This document shows, in pieces, positions 25,913 to 34,243 of a stretch of 64,000 bases of DNA. The notes under the pieces were generated by a model. It did no database searches. It had not been told where the DNA came from and worked only from the letters and a program-made list of their open reading frames with translations. Position numbers and translations under genes: made by a program. Numbering within the stretch: position 1 is the stretch's first letter; the number at the start of each line of letters is the position of its first letter. Source of the DNA: G963674505 sp964575975 (GTDB lineage: Bacteria > Desulfobacterota > Desulfobacteria > Desulfobacterales > SKZT01); the NCBI GenBank assembly GCA_964575975.1, contig CAZNTU010000007.1, positions 1 to 64,000 of the forward strand. The letters are read 5' to 3'.

Positions 25913-27256
25913 ATGGATGCCCTCATGCTTTCGCGTCTGCAATTTGCCGCCGCGACAATGTTCCATTTTCTTTTCGTTCCATTGACCCTAGGCTTGTCCA
26001 TACTGGTAGCCGTCATGGAAACCAAATACGTGAAAACCGGCGACGAAAAATATCTCGCCATGACCAAGTTCTGGGGGAAATTTTTCCTGATCAACTTCGC
26101 CCTGGGTGTCGTCACGGGCATAACCCTCGAGTTTCAATTCGGCACGAACTGGTCGAGATATTCCGCTTTTGTCGGAGACATTTTCGGCTCCTTGCTCGCC
26201 ATCGAAGCCACTGCGGCGTTCTTCCTGGAATCCACTCTCATCGGCGTATGGATTTTCGGCTGGAAGAAACTGTCGAAAAAAGCCCACGCCATCGTGATGT
26301 GGCTGATCGCGGCGGGGTCTAGCCTGTCGGCCGTATGGATCCTCATCGCGAACTCCTGGATGCAGCATCCGGTCGGTTACACCATCCGAAACGGCCGCGC
26401 CGAACTGACCGACTTCTTCGCGGTGTTCCAGAAATTCGCGCTTTTGCAGTACCTCCACACCATCGCGGGCGCGTTCGTCCTGTCCGCCTTCTTCGTGATG
26501 GGCATAAGCGCCTATCACCTTCTGAAGAAACAAAACACCGAATTCTTCGCCAAATCCTTCAACATCGCCCTCGTCATGGGACTCGTCTCGTCCATTTTCA
26601 TCATCGTCGAGGGAGACCTTCACGCGGTCGATCTGGCGGAAAAGCAACCGGCCAAACTGGCGGCCATGGAATCCCACTGGGATACCTCCTCCAAGGCTCC
26701 CCTCTATCTTTTCGCCTGGCCCGACGAGGAAAACGGAAAGAACGCGATACAGATCGGCGCGATACCCGGCCTGCTCAGCTTTCTGGCCTTCCGGGACGTG
26801 GACGCGGTCGTGACCGGACTCAACGATATTCCAAAGGAGGAAAGGCCGCCGGTACTGATCACTTCTCTCGCGTTCAAGGGAATGGTGGGCTTGGGGATGT
26901 TTTTCGCCATTGTCACCATAATCGCCTGGTTCAAACGGAACAGGCTACTGGAGACCCCGTGGTTGATGAAGGTCATTCTGTTTTCCATACCTCTCCCCTA
27001 CATCGCCAACCAGCTGGGATGGATCGTGACCGAAGTGGGACGCCAGCCGTGGATCGTGTACGGGCTGATGAAAACATCCGACGCGGTGAGCCCCATCGCT
27101 CCCGCCCAGGTCGGAGTCACCCTGGTTTCCTTCATCCTGGTCTATGGTCTGCTGGGGGCGACCGGTTTCTATCTGATGGCCCAGCACGCCAGGAAGGGCC
27201 CCGCGTTCGCGAAGGCGCAGCCCATGCCGGCGGTCGTGCGCGACATCGCGGCGTAA
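25913..27256 (+). CDS. cydA: Cytochrome bd oxidase subunit I
   Basis: CydA carries the three haems and the quinol site of the high-affinity oxygen reductase. The 447-residue protein has the haem b595 ligand His near residue 19 (FHFLFVPLTLG), GRQPWIVYGLMKT near 370, and about nine membrane segments. The Q-loop is short, as in the Bacillus-type enzymes. An AAGGAG site precedes the ATG at 25913, preferred over GTG 25907. It is followed by cydB. Confidence 0.95.
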   Translation: MDALMLSRLQFAAATMFHFLFVPLTLGLSILVAVMETKYVKTGDEKYLAMTKFWGKFFLINFALGVVTGITLEFQFGTNWSRYSAFVGDIFGSLLAIEATAAFFLESTLIGVWIFGWKKLSKKAHAIVMWLIAAGSSLSAVWILIANSWMQHPVGYTIRNGRAELTDFFAVFQKFALLQYLHTIAGAFVLSAFFVMGISAYHLLKKQNTEFFAKSFNIALVMGLVSSIFIIVEGDLHAVDLAEKQPAKLAAMESHWDTSSKAPLYLFAWPDEENGKNAIQIGAIPGLLSFLAFRDVDAVVTGLNDIPKEERPPVLITSLAFKGMVGLGMFFAIVTIIAWFKRNRLLETPWLMKVILFSIPLPYIANQLGWIVTEVGRQPWIVYGLMKTSDAVSPIAPAQVGVTLVSFILVYGLLGATGFYLMAQHARKGPAFAKAQPMPAVVRDIAA

Positions 27257-27301
27257 CAACGCTTGTCTTCGACATTTAATTTTCTTCAAGGAGAGATGGA
27301 A

Positions 27302-28318
27302 ATGGAACTGCAAATTATATGGTTTTTTCTTTGGGGTCTTCTCTGGGCCGTGTTTTTCGTAACGGACGGGTTCGATTTCGGCGTGGGGAGTCTTCTGCCG
27401 GTGTTAGGAAAATCCGAAAAGGACAAGAGGACCATGATCAACGCCATCGGCCCCCTATGGGACGGAAACGAAGTGTGGCTGATCACGGCTGGGGGAGTCA
27501 CGTTCGCGGCGTTTCCCCTGGTCTATTCCGTGATGTTCTCCTCGCTTTATTCGGCGCTCATGCTGATTCTATTCGCTCTGATTTTCAGGGGGGTGGCGTT
27601 CGAATTCAGGGGCAAGTCCGAGTCGGGAAGCTGGAAAGCCTTTTGGGATCTGGCGATCGTCGTAGGGAGTTTCGCCCCGGCGCTTCTGTTCGGGGTGGCC
27701 TTCGCCAACATATTCCAGGGCATACCTTTCGACGGCGACGGCTACTACCACGGGACCCTGCTTACGCTGTTGAACCCCTACGGCCTTTTGGGCGGGTTGT
27801 TCTTCCTCCTGATGTTCCTGGTACACGGCGCTTTGTGGCTCGCGTTCAAGACCGAAGGCGATCTTCAGGAACGCACGGTCAGGCTGGCGGCAAAACTCTG
27901 GCCGGCCGAGCTTGTCGTCGCCGTGTTCTTCCTAGCCCACACTTGGTTCGCCACCGACCTGTACGCCAATTATTTCGCATCCCCGCCGTTCTTCCTGGTC
28001 CTGGCCGCCGCAGTGGCCGGACTCCTCGGAATCAAGCTCTTCCTGGCGAAGAAGGCCTATTTCAAGGCGTGGGCTTCCTCCGCCATCGCGATCATAGGAG
28101 TAACCTTTTTCGGCGTGATCGGCCTGTTTCCCAACCTGTTCCCGTCCAGCATCGACCCGGCGTTCAACCTGACCGCCATGAACGCGTCGTCCTCGCCATT
28201 GACCTTGAAAATTATGCTCATTGTGGTAATTATATTCGTTCCGATCGTGCTGGCCTATCAGTTTTGGGCGTACAAGCTGTTCAGCGGAAAAGTCGCGGAG
28301 GAGGATTTTACCTACTAG
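27302..28318 (+). CDS. cydB: Cytochrome bd oxidase subunit II
   Basis: CydB is the membrane partner of CydA. The 338-residue protein has about eight membrane segments and the family blocks FFVTDGFDFGVG (about 18-29), GPLWDGNEVWL and FRGVAFEFRGK. ATG 27302 lies 8 bases after AAGGAG and is preferred over an in-frame ATG two codons upstream. No cydCD or cydX gene is adjacent. In an anaerobe the enzyme serves to remove oxygen. Confidence 0.94.
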   Translation: MELQIIWFFLWGLLWAVFFVTDGFDFGVGSLLPVLGKSEKDKRTMINAIGPLWDGNEVWLITAGGVTFAAFPLVYSVMFSSLYSALMLILFALIFRGVAFEFRGKSESGSWKAFWDLAIVVGSFAPALLFGVAFANIFQGIPFDGDGYYHGTLLTLLNPYGLLGGLFFLLMFLVHGALWLAFKTEGDLQERTVRLAAKLWPAELVVAVFFLAHTWFATDLYANYFASPPFFLVLAAAVAGLLGIKLFLAKKAYFKAWASSAIAIIGVTFFGVIGLFPNLFPSSIDPAFNLTAMNASSSPLTLKIMLIVVIIFVPIVLAYQFWAYKLFSGKVAEEDFTY

Positions 28319-28436
28319 CATGATGTGGAAACGACGGAACATTGCGAACAGACGATTTAAACGAATATGCGAATCGAAGTCCGGGGTCTTCGTAGAAGGC
28401 CCCTCTTGCAATAAATTCTAACAGCGAGGAAATCAA

Positions 28437-28778
28437 ATGCGAGCCAAAACAATTCTCATCTGGGTTGTCGGCATTCTCATGGCCATCTCCATCGGCGTCG
28501 CGGCGCAGAACATTGGCGCCGAAAAAATCGTTCTCGAAGGCGGAAAAACAGGAAACGTGCCCTTCCCCCACAAACTCCACCAAGACAATCTAAAGGACTG
28601 CAACGTTTGCCATGGCACTTTCCCCGAGGAAGCGGGAAGCATCGCGAAACTGAAGTCCGAGGGCAAGCTCAAGGAAAAGCAGGTCATGAACACCCAGTGC
28701 CTGAAATGCCACCGGGACGCGAAAAACGCCGGACAGCCCAGCGGCCCCACGGCTTGCACGAGCTGCCACACGAAATAG
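28437..28778 (+). CDS. Three-haem periplasmic cytochrome c (c7/c3-like)
   Basis: The 113-residue protein has a signal peptide (about 1-23) and three CXXCH haem sites (CNVCH, CLKCH, CTSCH). FPHKLH provides further His ligands as in class III cytochromes. Three haems and short length match the c7 group rather than four-haem c3. It should shuttle electrons in the periplasm, possibly between quinol-linked complexes and other partners. Confidence 0.9.
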   Translation: MRAKTILIWVVGILMAISIGVAAQNIGAEKIVLEGGKTGNVPFPHKLHQDNLKDCNVCHGTFPEEAGSIAKLKSEGKLKEKQVMNTQCLKCHRDAKNAGQPSGPTACTSCHTK

Positions 28779-28789
28779 GGAAAATAAAA

Positions 28790-29758
28790 ATGCTGGTTTT
28801 AGGACTCCAGGGAAGTCCCAGATTGAAAGGCAACACGAGCCATCTTCTTTCGACGTTTCTCGAGGACGCCGAAAGGCTAGGCGCCCGCACCCGCCTTGTC
28901 GAAGTGGACAAGATGAACATCGTTCCGTGCAAGGAATACGTCGTGTGCGAAAAGAAGGGGTTCTGCCCCATCGACGACGACATGAAGCACGTGATATACC
29001 CTCTTTTGCGGGAGGCGGAGGTCGTGGTGGCCGCCACCCCGATTTTTTTCTACAACATGACGGCGCAGTTGAAAGCCCTAGTGGACCGATCCCAGACGAT
29101 GTGGGCGCGCAAGTATCGGTTCAAGCTGAAGGACCCCTCGGCCAAGCGGCGCAAGGGCTTTCTCCTGTCGGTCGGGGCCACCAAGGGAAAAAACCTGTTC
29201 GAGGGTCTCGACCTGGCCATCCGGTACTTTTTCGACGCCTTGGACGCCGATTACGCCGGAAGCCTCGTTTACCGGGGAATCGAGCACGCGGACGACATGG
29301 AAAAGCATCCCACCATGAAGGATGACGTCCGCAACGCCGTCGAAAAAATCGTGGGTCCGCTCGCGAGCAGGAAAAAGGTCCTTTTCGCCTGCGAAGACAA
29401 CGCCTTCTTAAGCCAGATGGCCGGGGCGTTCGCGCAAATCATGGCCGGGGACCGCCTGGATGTTTCCACCGCCGGCGCGAATCCGGCGGAAAAGCTCGAC
29501 CCGGACATGGTCGAGGCCATGCGGGAAAAGAAGATCGACATGAAGTTCCGCGAACCCCGCCCGCTCGAACAAGCGCTCGCGGAGGAGAAGCCGGAAACCG
29601 TCGTTTGTCTCGGACAACCAATGGAACGAACGATGTCTTCCGACGCCAGGCAGGCGGTCTGGGAAATCGACCGGGGAAACGAAGATTCCCTGGAAAACGC
29701 CCGGCGCGTCAGGGACGAAATCGAAAGTAGGGTCTCCGCATACGTGGAAGCCCTTTAA
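28790..29758 (+). CDS. Flavin reductase fused to degenerate low-MW phosphatase domain
   Basis: Residues 1-190 form an NADPH-dependent FMN reductase/iron-sulfur-flavoprotein-like domain (GSPRLKGNTSHLL FMN loop, CKEYVVCEKKGFCPIDDDM, and the FYNMTAQLKALVDR block). Residues 200-322 resemble the low-molecular-weight phosphatase/ArsC arsenate-reductase fold, starting KKVLFACEDNAFLSQMAG. The phosphatase P-loop C-X5-R-S is here C-X5-L-S, so the catalytic Arg is lost and normal phosphatase chemistry is unlikely. The second half may be regulatory or bind a ligand. ATG 28790 lies in the oxygen-defence run. Confidence 0.82.
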   Translation: MLVLGLQGSPRLKGNTSHLLSTFLEDAERLGARTRLVEVDKMNIVPCKEYVVCEKKGFCPIDDDMKHVIYPLLREAEVVVAATPIFFYNMTAQLKALVDRSQTMWARKYRFKLKDPSAKRRKGFLLSVGATKGKNLFEGLDLAIRYFFDALDADYAGSLVYRGIEHADDMEKHPTMKDDVRNAVEKIVGPLASRKKVLFACEDNAFLSQMAGAFAQIMAGDRLDVSTAGANPAEKLDPDMVEAMREKKIDMKFREPRPLEQALAEEKPETVVCLGQPMERTMSSDARQAVWEIDRGNEDSLENARRVRDEIESRVSAYVEAL

Positions 29759-29812
29759 CAAGGTTCATTCATCATCAGTTCTAAAAACTATATCAAAAGG
29801 AGGAAAAAAAGC

Positions 29813-29971
29813 ATGGATCGTTACGTTTGCCAGATTTGCGGTTACATTTACGACCCCGCCAAGGGAGACCCCGAAAACGGCGTCGCCGCCGGCACCAAAT
29901 TCGAAGACCTTCCCTCCGGCTGGGAATGCCCGGTCTGCGGAGCTTCCAAGGACGACTTCGAGAAAGAATAA
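29813..29971 (+). CDS. rub: Rubredoxin
   Basis: A 52-residue classical rubredoxin with CQIC (6-9) and CPVC (39-42) around one iron, and the conserved aromatic residues (YVCQICGYIYDPA, WECPVCGA). It follows AAAAGGAGG. It is the expected electron donor to FprA, encoded just downstream, and to rubrerythrin and desulfoferrodoxin. Confidence 0.96.
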   Translation: MDRYVCQICGYIYDPAKGDPENGVAAGTKFEDLPSGWECPVCGASKDDFEKE

Positions 29972-29992
29972 AGATATAATTTCCAGTCGCGC

Positions 29993-30036
29993 GCCCTTTT
30001 TTTCCGGTCGGAAGCCTCTTCCCGGAAAAAAAGGGC
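29993..30036 (+). terminator. 15-bp stem terminator after rubredoxin
   Basis: Perfect 15-base arms (29993-30007 and 30022-30036) pair GCCC, a T-run and CCGG with their complements. It lies 22 bp past the rubredoxin stop. Symmetry would let it work on both strands. Confidence 0.7.
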
Positions 30037-30048
30037 TTTCTGCTTGGA

Positions 30049-30098
30049 AGCCGTTAGGTGTTAGGTGTAAGCGGTTATCTGTTAGGGGTTAGCGGGAG
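30049..30098. repeat. TTAG-rich repeats, left block
   Basis: Several imperfect copies of a short GTTAGGTGTTAG-like unit lie here. They are inverted relative to the right block at 30181-30280, with about 80 bp of AT-rich sequence between them. Confidence 0.6.
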
Positions 30099-30180
30099 TA
30101 ACCATGATCATTCGAAAAAAACGAAAAAATTCTGGATGATTAAACGTTTTTATTTACGGTTTCACGCCAAAACAACACCG

Positions 30181-30280
30181 CCAACCGCTAACACCCCTGG
30201 CCTAAAACTAACGGCTAAATGCTAACAGCTAAAACCTGACAGCTAACGGCTAAATGCCAACGGCTAACAGCTAAAACCTA
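30181..30280. repeat. CTAACGGCTAA-type repeats, right block
   Basis: About 100 bp made of CTAAC/CTAAA units, including two imperfect tandem copies of a roughly 35-bp segment (starting AACGGCTAAATG). The whole is complementary in flavour to the left block at 30049-30098. It ends just before the fprA ribosome site. Confidence 0.7.
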
Positions 30281-30297
30281 CAACAAGGAAACACCCA

Positions 30298-31488
30298 ATG
30301 AAACCCGTAAAAATAGCCGAAAACATATACGACGTCGGAGTCGTCGATTGGAACATCAGGGATTTTCACGGCTACTCCACCGAACTGGGCACCACCTACA
30401 ACGCCTTTCTGATCATCGACGAAAAGACCGTCCTGATCGACACGGTCAAGAAGGAGTTTTCCGACGAACTGATCGCCAACATTTCCAAGATCGTCGATCC
30501 CAAGAAAATCGATTTCGTGATCAGCAACCACACGGAGATGGACCATTCCGGGGGACTCGCCCGCGTGATGCACCGAATCGGGGAGGAAAAGCCGGTATAC
30601 TGCTCGTCCATGGGCATGAAAAACCTTTCCCGCCATTTTCCCCGGAACTTCAACTACCAGGCCGTCAAAAGCGGCGAGACGATCTCCCTCGGAAAAAGAA
30701 CCCTCACCTTTCTGGAAACAAGGATGCTCCACTGGCCCGACAGCATGTTCACGTACCTGAACGAGGACAGGATTCTTTTCTCCAGCGACGCTTTCGGCCA
30801 GCACTACGCCGGATGCGAGGAGTTCGACGACGAGGCCGACTTGTCCCTGGTCATGAAGCACGCGAAAAAATATTTCGCCAACATTCTTCTCCTCTACGCC
30901 CCGCTGATTCTAAAACTTGTGGAAAAAGTGACGGAGATGGGCCTGCAATTGGACATGATCTGCCCCGACCACGGAATCGTCTGGAGGAAGGACCCCGGCA
31001 AAATCGTGCAGGCCTACGTCGAGTGGAGCAGGCAGAAGCCGGAGAAGAAGGCGGTCGTGATCTACGACACCATGTGGCACAGCACCCAGCTTATGGCCGA
31101 GGCCGTCGCTGAGGGAATCCACGAGGAGGGCGTCCGGGTCAAGCCGATAAAGCTGCGGGAAAACCACAGGAGCGACGTCATGACCGAGGTGTTGGACAGC
31201 AAGGCCGTCGTGGTCGGTTCTCCAACCTTGAACAACGGACTGTTTCCCACGCTGGCCGACTTTCTGGCCTACATGAAGGGATTGCGTCCCAAAAACAAGA
31301 TCGGCGCGGCGTTCGGTTCCTACGGCTGGAGCGGGGAGGCGGTCGGGCTGATCCACAAGCAGCTTGAGGAGATCGGTTTCGAGATGATCGACGACGGCCT
31401 CAGGCGCCAGTACGTCCCCGACAACGAGGGACTCGAAGCGTGCCGCGAGTTGGGAAGGAAAATCGGTCGGGCGGTGAAGGGGGAATGA
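30298..31488 (+). CDS. fprA: FprA/Roo flavodiiron protein (oxygen or NO reductase)
   Basis: The 396-residue A-type flavoprotein has an N-terminal metallo-beta-lactamase-like diiron domain with NHTEMDHSG (H78, E80, D82, H83) and later His ligands (H145-type MLHWPDSM and CPDHG), then a C-terminal flavodoxin domain (from about 252) with FMN loops. It should take electrons from the nearby rubredoxin and reduce oxygen to water or NO to N2O. The ferredoxin gene begins one base after its stop. Confidence 0.94.
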   Translation: MKPVKIAENIYDVGVVDWNIRDFHGYSTELGTTYNAFLIIDEKTVLIDTVKKEFSDELIANISKIVDPKKIDFVISNHTEMDHSGGLARVMHRIGEEKPVYCSSMGMKNLSRHFPRNFNYQAVKSGETISLGKRTLTFLETRMLHWPDSMFTYLNEDRILFSSDAFGQHYAGCEEFDDEADLSLVMKHAKKYFANILLLYAPLILKLVEKVTEMGLQLDMICPDHGIVWRKDPGKIVQAYVEWSRQKPEKKAVVIYDTMWHSTQLMAEAVAEGIHEEGVRVKPIKLRENHRSDVMTEVLDSKAVVVGSPTLNNGLFPTLADFLAYMKGLRPKNKIGAAFGSYGWSGEAVGLIHKQLEEIGFEMIDDGLRRQYVPDNEGLEACRELGRKIGRAVKGE

Positions 31489-31489
31489 A

Positions 31490-31681
31490 ATGAAAGTGCC
31501 CGTCGTGGAACTGAGCGACTGCACGCGGTGCGGCGTGTGCGTCGAGGTTTGTCCGGAAGTCTTCATCATGTCGGACTCCGGTTACATCTTCGTCGCCGAA
31601 CGGGGCCAGTATCCCGAAGCCGAGGTGGACGAAGCCATCAAGAACTGCCCTGCGGACTGTATCCACTGGGAGGAACAATAA
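31490..31681 (+). CDS. [4Fe-4S] ferredoxin
   Basis: The 63-residue protein has one complete cluster motif, CTRCGVC...CPEVF, and the distal NCPADCI. It resembles single-cluster ferredoxins of sulfate reducers. It starts directly after fprA (ATGA-like junction), so the two are co-translated. It is a likely electron carrier for the island. Confidence 0.92.
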   Translation: MKVPVVELSDCTRCGVCVEVCPEVFIMSDSGYIFVAERGQYPEAEVDEAIKNCPADCIHWEEQ

Positions 31682-31725
31682 TCTTCAAGAGCTTGTCGCT
31701 GACAATCCGACAATCGGAGGATGAA

Positions 31726-32202
31726 ATGGAAAAAACGCAACCGAGGGAAAGACACGACTTTTCGGACTTCCTGTACTGGACCATGATGCTTTTCGTACCG
31801 GTCGTCATAGGCCTTCTGGCGATATACCGGCATTCCGTCGGATGGTTCGTCGGATATATAGCGGCCTTGGTCGCCATGACCGTCGTGCTGCTCAGGTTCT
31901 TCTGCACCCACTGCCCGCATTACTTGAGGCAAGAGAAGAAACTCAACTGCATGTTCTTCTGGTGGACCCCGAAATATTTCGCCCCAAGACCCGGCCCGTA
32001 CGATTTGGGGGAAAAGGCCGCCACCTACGCCGCCATCGCCGTCATGGTCGGTTTTCCCCTCTACTGGCTGCTTCACGAACCCGGCCTCCTGATCGCCTAC
32101 ATCCTCTCGTACACCGTGTTCGGCCTATCGGTCAGAAGAAACGAATGCTGGCGCTGCATTCACAAGGAGTGCCCTTTCAACTCGGCCCCGGACAATATTT
32201 GA
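31726..32202 (+). CDS. Cys-rich membrane protein of the redox island
   Basis: The 158-residue protein has about four hydrophobic segments in two pairs (about 16-34, 39-57 and 100-135). CTHCPHY follows the second segment and CWRCIHKECPF ends the protein, on what is probably the same side of the membrane. The cysteines could hold a metal or cluster. ATG 31726 follows GGAGG. It closes the co-directional redox run. Not recognised beyond this; function unknown. Confidence 0.6.
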   Translation: MEKTQPRERHDFSDFLYWTMMLFVPVVIGLLAIYRHSVGWFVGYIAALVAMTVVLLRFFCTHCPHYLRQEKKLNCMFFWWTPKYFAPRPGPYDLGEKAATYAAIAVMVGFPLYWLLHEPGLLIAYILSYTVFGLSVRRNECWRCIHKECPFNSAPDNI

Positions 32203-32401
32203 TGGACCGATCGTATAATTTTTTCGCCCCGTGTAATATTGTTAAGGATTGAACCGGAGAGACGGAGAACAAAACTCAGGTCGAGAGAAACAAACGAAAA
32301 CGCCGAAGGACATGCAACAATGAAAACAGCGATCGAACCGTAGAACGGAAAGAGCGGGATCAAACAATTTGGAATAAATCCGGAAACGCCATTTCGTCAA
32401 A

Positions 32402-32710
32402 TCATGAAATGGCGGCTTGATTATTTCCCATTTGGCGGACATCTTGCCAGGCGGAACTTTTGTTTACGGCACACCACAAATCATATTTCTTTTGCAAATT
32501 CAGCCAAAGATCCGGCGTAGTTCCAAAAGCGCGGGACAACCTCAAAGCCATTTCAGGCGTTACGGCCTTTCTTTCGTTTACAATGGCGGACAAGGCTTTC
32601 CTCGATACGCCCAGGCCCTCGGCAGTTTCGGTAATTGTGAGGGACAAAGGTTCAAGATACAAATTTTTAAGAATATGCCCCGGGTGAGAAGGCTTTCTTT
32701 GCGTTTTCAT
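32402..32710 (-). CDS. higA: HigA-family antitoxin (XRE)
   Basis: The 102-residue helix-turn-helix protein has the HigA signature HPGHILKNLYLEPL...TITETAEGLGVSRKALSAIVN and the ARRLS-type MALRLSRAFGTTPDLWLNLQKKYDLW. The frame opens upstream, but the family start MKTQRKP is at 32710. It neutralises the toxin from the upstream gene and probably represses the operon. Confidence 0.88.
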   Translation of the reverse strand: MKTQRKPSHPGHILKNLYLEPLSLTITETAEGLGVSRKALSAIVNERKAVTPEMALRLSRAFGTTPDLWLNLQKKYDLWCAVNKSSAWQDVRQMGNNQAAIS

Positions 32711-32787
32711 CATAATTTTATCACTTAACGATCTTATTGGTTTTATAACAAGCCTGCACCCTTCGGAGAAGAGTGCAGGCCTCCGAT

Positions 32788-33066
32788 TCAATGGTAATTC
32801 AAATAATCTACAATGTACGCATCCCCGTTCTCAAACCGGAAAGTGACGCGCCACGCCCCTGACACCTTTATCGCCCAAATATTTTCCGTCTTTGGGTTGA
32901 GCAGGTGTAAATCAGATCCAGGGAAATTTAAATCCCAAATCTCAGTTGCAGCATCGATGACGTCCAAAATAGTAGCGAGTCTGGCTGCGTGTTTAGCTTG
33001 GATGCCCTTCCTACTGTTTGTGTAGTAAAAAGTCTCAAGGCCCTTATGATTAAATGATTTAATCAA
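32788..33066 (-). CDS. higB: HigB-family toxin (RelE superfamily mRNase)
   Basis: The 92-residue toxin starts MIKSFNHKGLETFY and has the WRVTFRFENGDAYIVDYLNYH end typical of HigB ribosome-dependent mRNA endonucleases. Toxin-first order with higA following after about 77 bp matches known higBA operons. All conserved blocks are present, so it looks intact. Confidence 0.88.
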   Translation of the reverse strand: MIKSFNHKGLETFYYTNSRKGIQAKHAARLATILDVIDAATEIWDLNFPGSDLHLLNPKTENIWAIKVSGAWRVTFRFENGDAYIVDYLNYH

Positions 33067-33501
33067 TAGCCTCGCCTCCAGGCTTTCTGAAATGGATCGG
33101 TCATATGAAGCCCTCCATGTAGGTTGAATTGAAAAAGAACCGGCAAGTCGTAACCCAAAAGGTTACAATCTGGGAAAAAATAACATTTGCAAAGATATAG
33201 GTCAATCGAAATGTTAACGTTAAGCGAGAACAAACCTATTAAAGGAAAGAACGCGATTTGCAGAGGGAGCTTTATTTGGCGAATCCAGAAAACGTGGTTT
33301 CAAAAAAAGCGTATGCCGAGAGCCGGCGGACAAGTGTGTCCGAAATATTGAAAACCACCCCGTTTGAAATTCATGCGTCCAACAATTACTCGTCCGTCAT
33401 CCGGTTTCGACGTATTGGTCGGCCCCGGACATCGCTGGTTCCCTCGTCGCGACAAAACTCCGTCTTGACGCCCGTAACGATACGGGTTAAAACCTGATCG
33501 A
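33067..33501. other. Intergenic region between two higBA loci
   Basis: About 435 bp lie between the intact and broken higBA copies. A 79-codon frame (33258-33497) has no family features and poor coding character. Probably holds the promoter of the minus-strand intact pair. Confidence 0.4.
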
Positions 33502-33780
33502 ATGATAAAAACATTTAAACATAAAGGGCTCGAACGATTATTCTAATCCGGCGGCCCGAGCGGCGTCGATCCTCGGCATGCAAGTCGGATCAGGAAGATC
33601 CTTGCTCTTCTTGAAACGGCCGAAACTGTGGAAGACATGGATTTGCCGGGATTGGGGCTTCACCCGCTCAAAGGGAATCGCAAAGGAACTTGGGCGGTCA
33701 AAGTCGGCGGGAACTGGCGAATTGCGTTTATAATTCAAAGTGGTGACGCCTTTGATGTAAATTACGAAGATTACCATTAA
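33502..33780 (+). pseudogene. Broken higB toxin (premature stop)
   Basis: The frame starts MIKTFKHKGLERLF like the neighbouring HigB, then has TAA at 33544-33546 where a sense codon is expected. The rest of the toxin continues in the same frame (HASRIRKILALLE...LHPLKG...WAVKVGGNWRIAF...NYEDYH). A GAA-to-TAA change alone explains the loss. A shorter product from an internal start would lack the N terminus. Confidence 0.82.
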
Positions 33781-33796
33781 GGGGGGAAAAATCGCT

Positions 33797-34079
33797 ATGT
33801 ACAATCCGCCTCACCCGGGCGAAATCATAAGGGAATTTTGTTTGGAACCTTTGAAATATCAATGTCACTGAAGCCTCAAAAGCGCTTGGCGTTACCAGAA
33901 AGACCTTTTCCGGGCTGTTGAACGGCAGATCGGGAATCAGTCCCGAGATGGCGTTGAGATTGTCGAAAGTATTCGGCCGATCGCCCGAAGGTTGGCTTAA
34001 GCTGCAGCTCCAGTACGATCTCTGGAAAACGAGACAGACCGTTGATATTAGCGGTTTAAGGTCTCTTAAGGTTGCTTGA
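33797..34079 (+). pseudogene. Broken higA antitoxin (frameshift)
   Basis: The frame starts MYNPPHPGEIIREFCLEPL, typical of HigA, then goes off frame in a GAAAT run. Removing one A restores NISVTEASKALGVTRKTFSGLLNGR and the rest to the stop at 34077. Total length is 94 codons plus one base, as expected for a one-base insertion. It follows the broken higB by 16 bp. Confidence 0.82.
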
Positions 34080-34243
34080 GGGAATCATTTTTCAAACGAC
34101 ATTCCGCTGAAGAGCGACGATCGTACGGCTCTATGCTTTCAGCTCTGCATAACGAATTCGCGTGTCTTGATTTGTTGAAAAAGAATTACTTCGTTGAATA
34201 TACGAACGAATGGTCCAAATAAACCGGAGGTTCGAAGTTTCAA

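Noticed and set aside
33258..33497. 79-codon frame between the higBA loci
   Set aside because: No family features, unusual composition, and no ribosome site; treated as non-coding.
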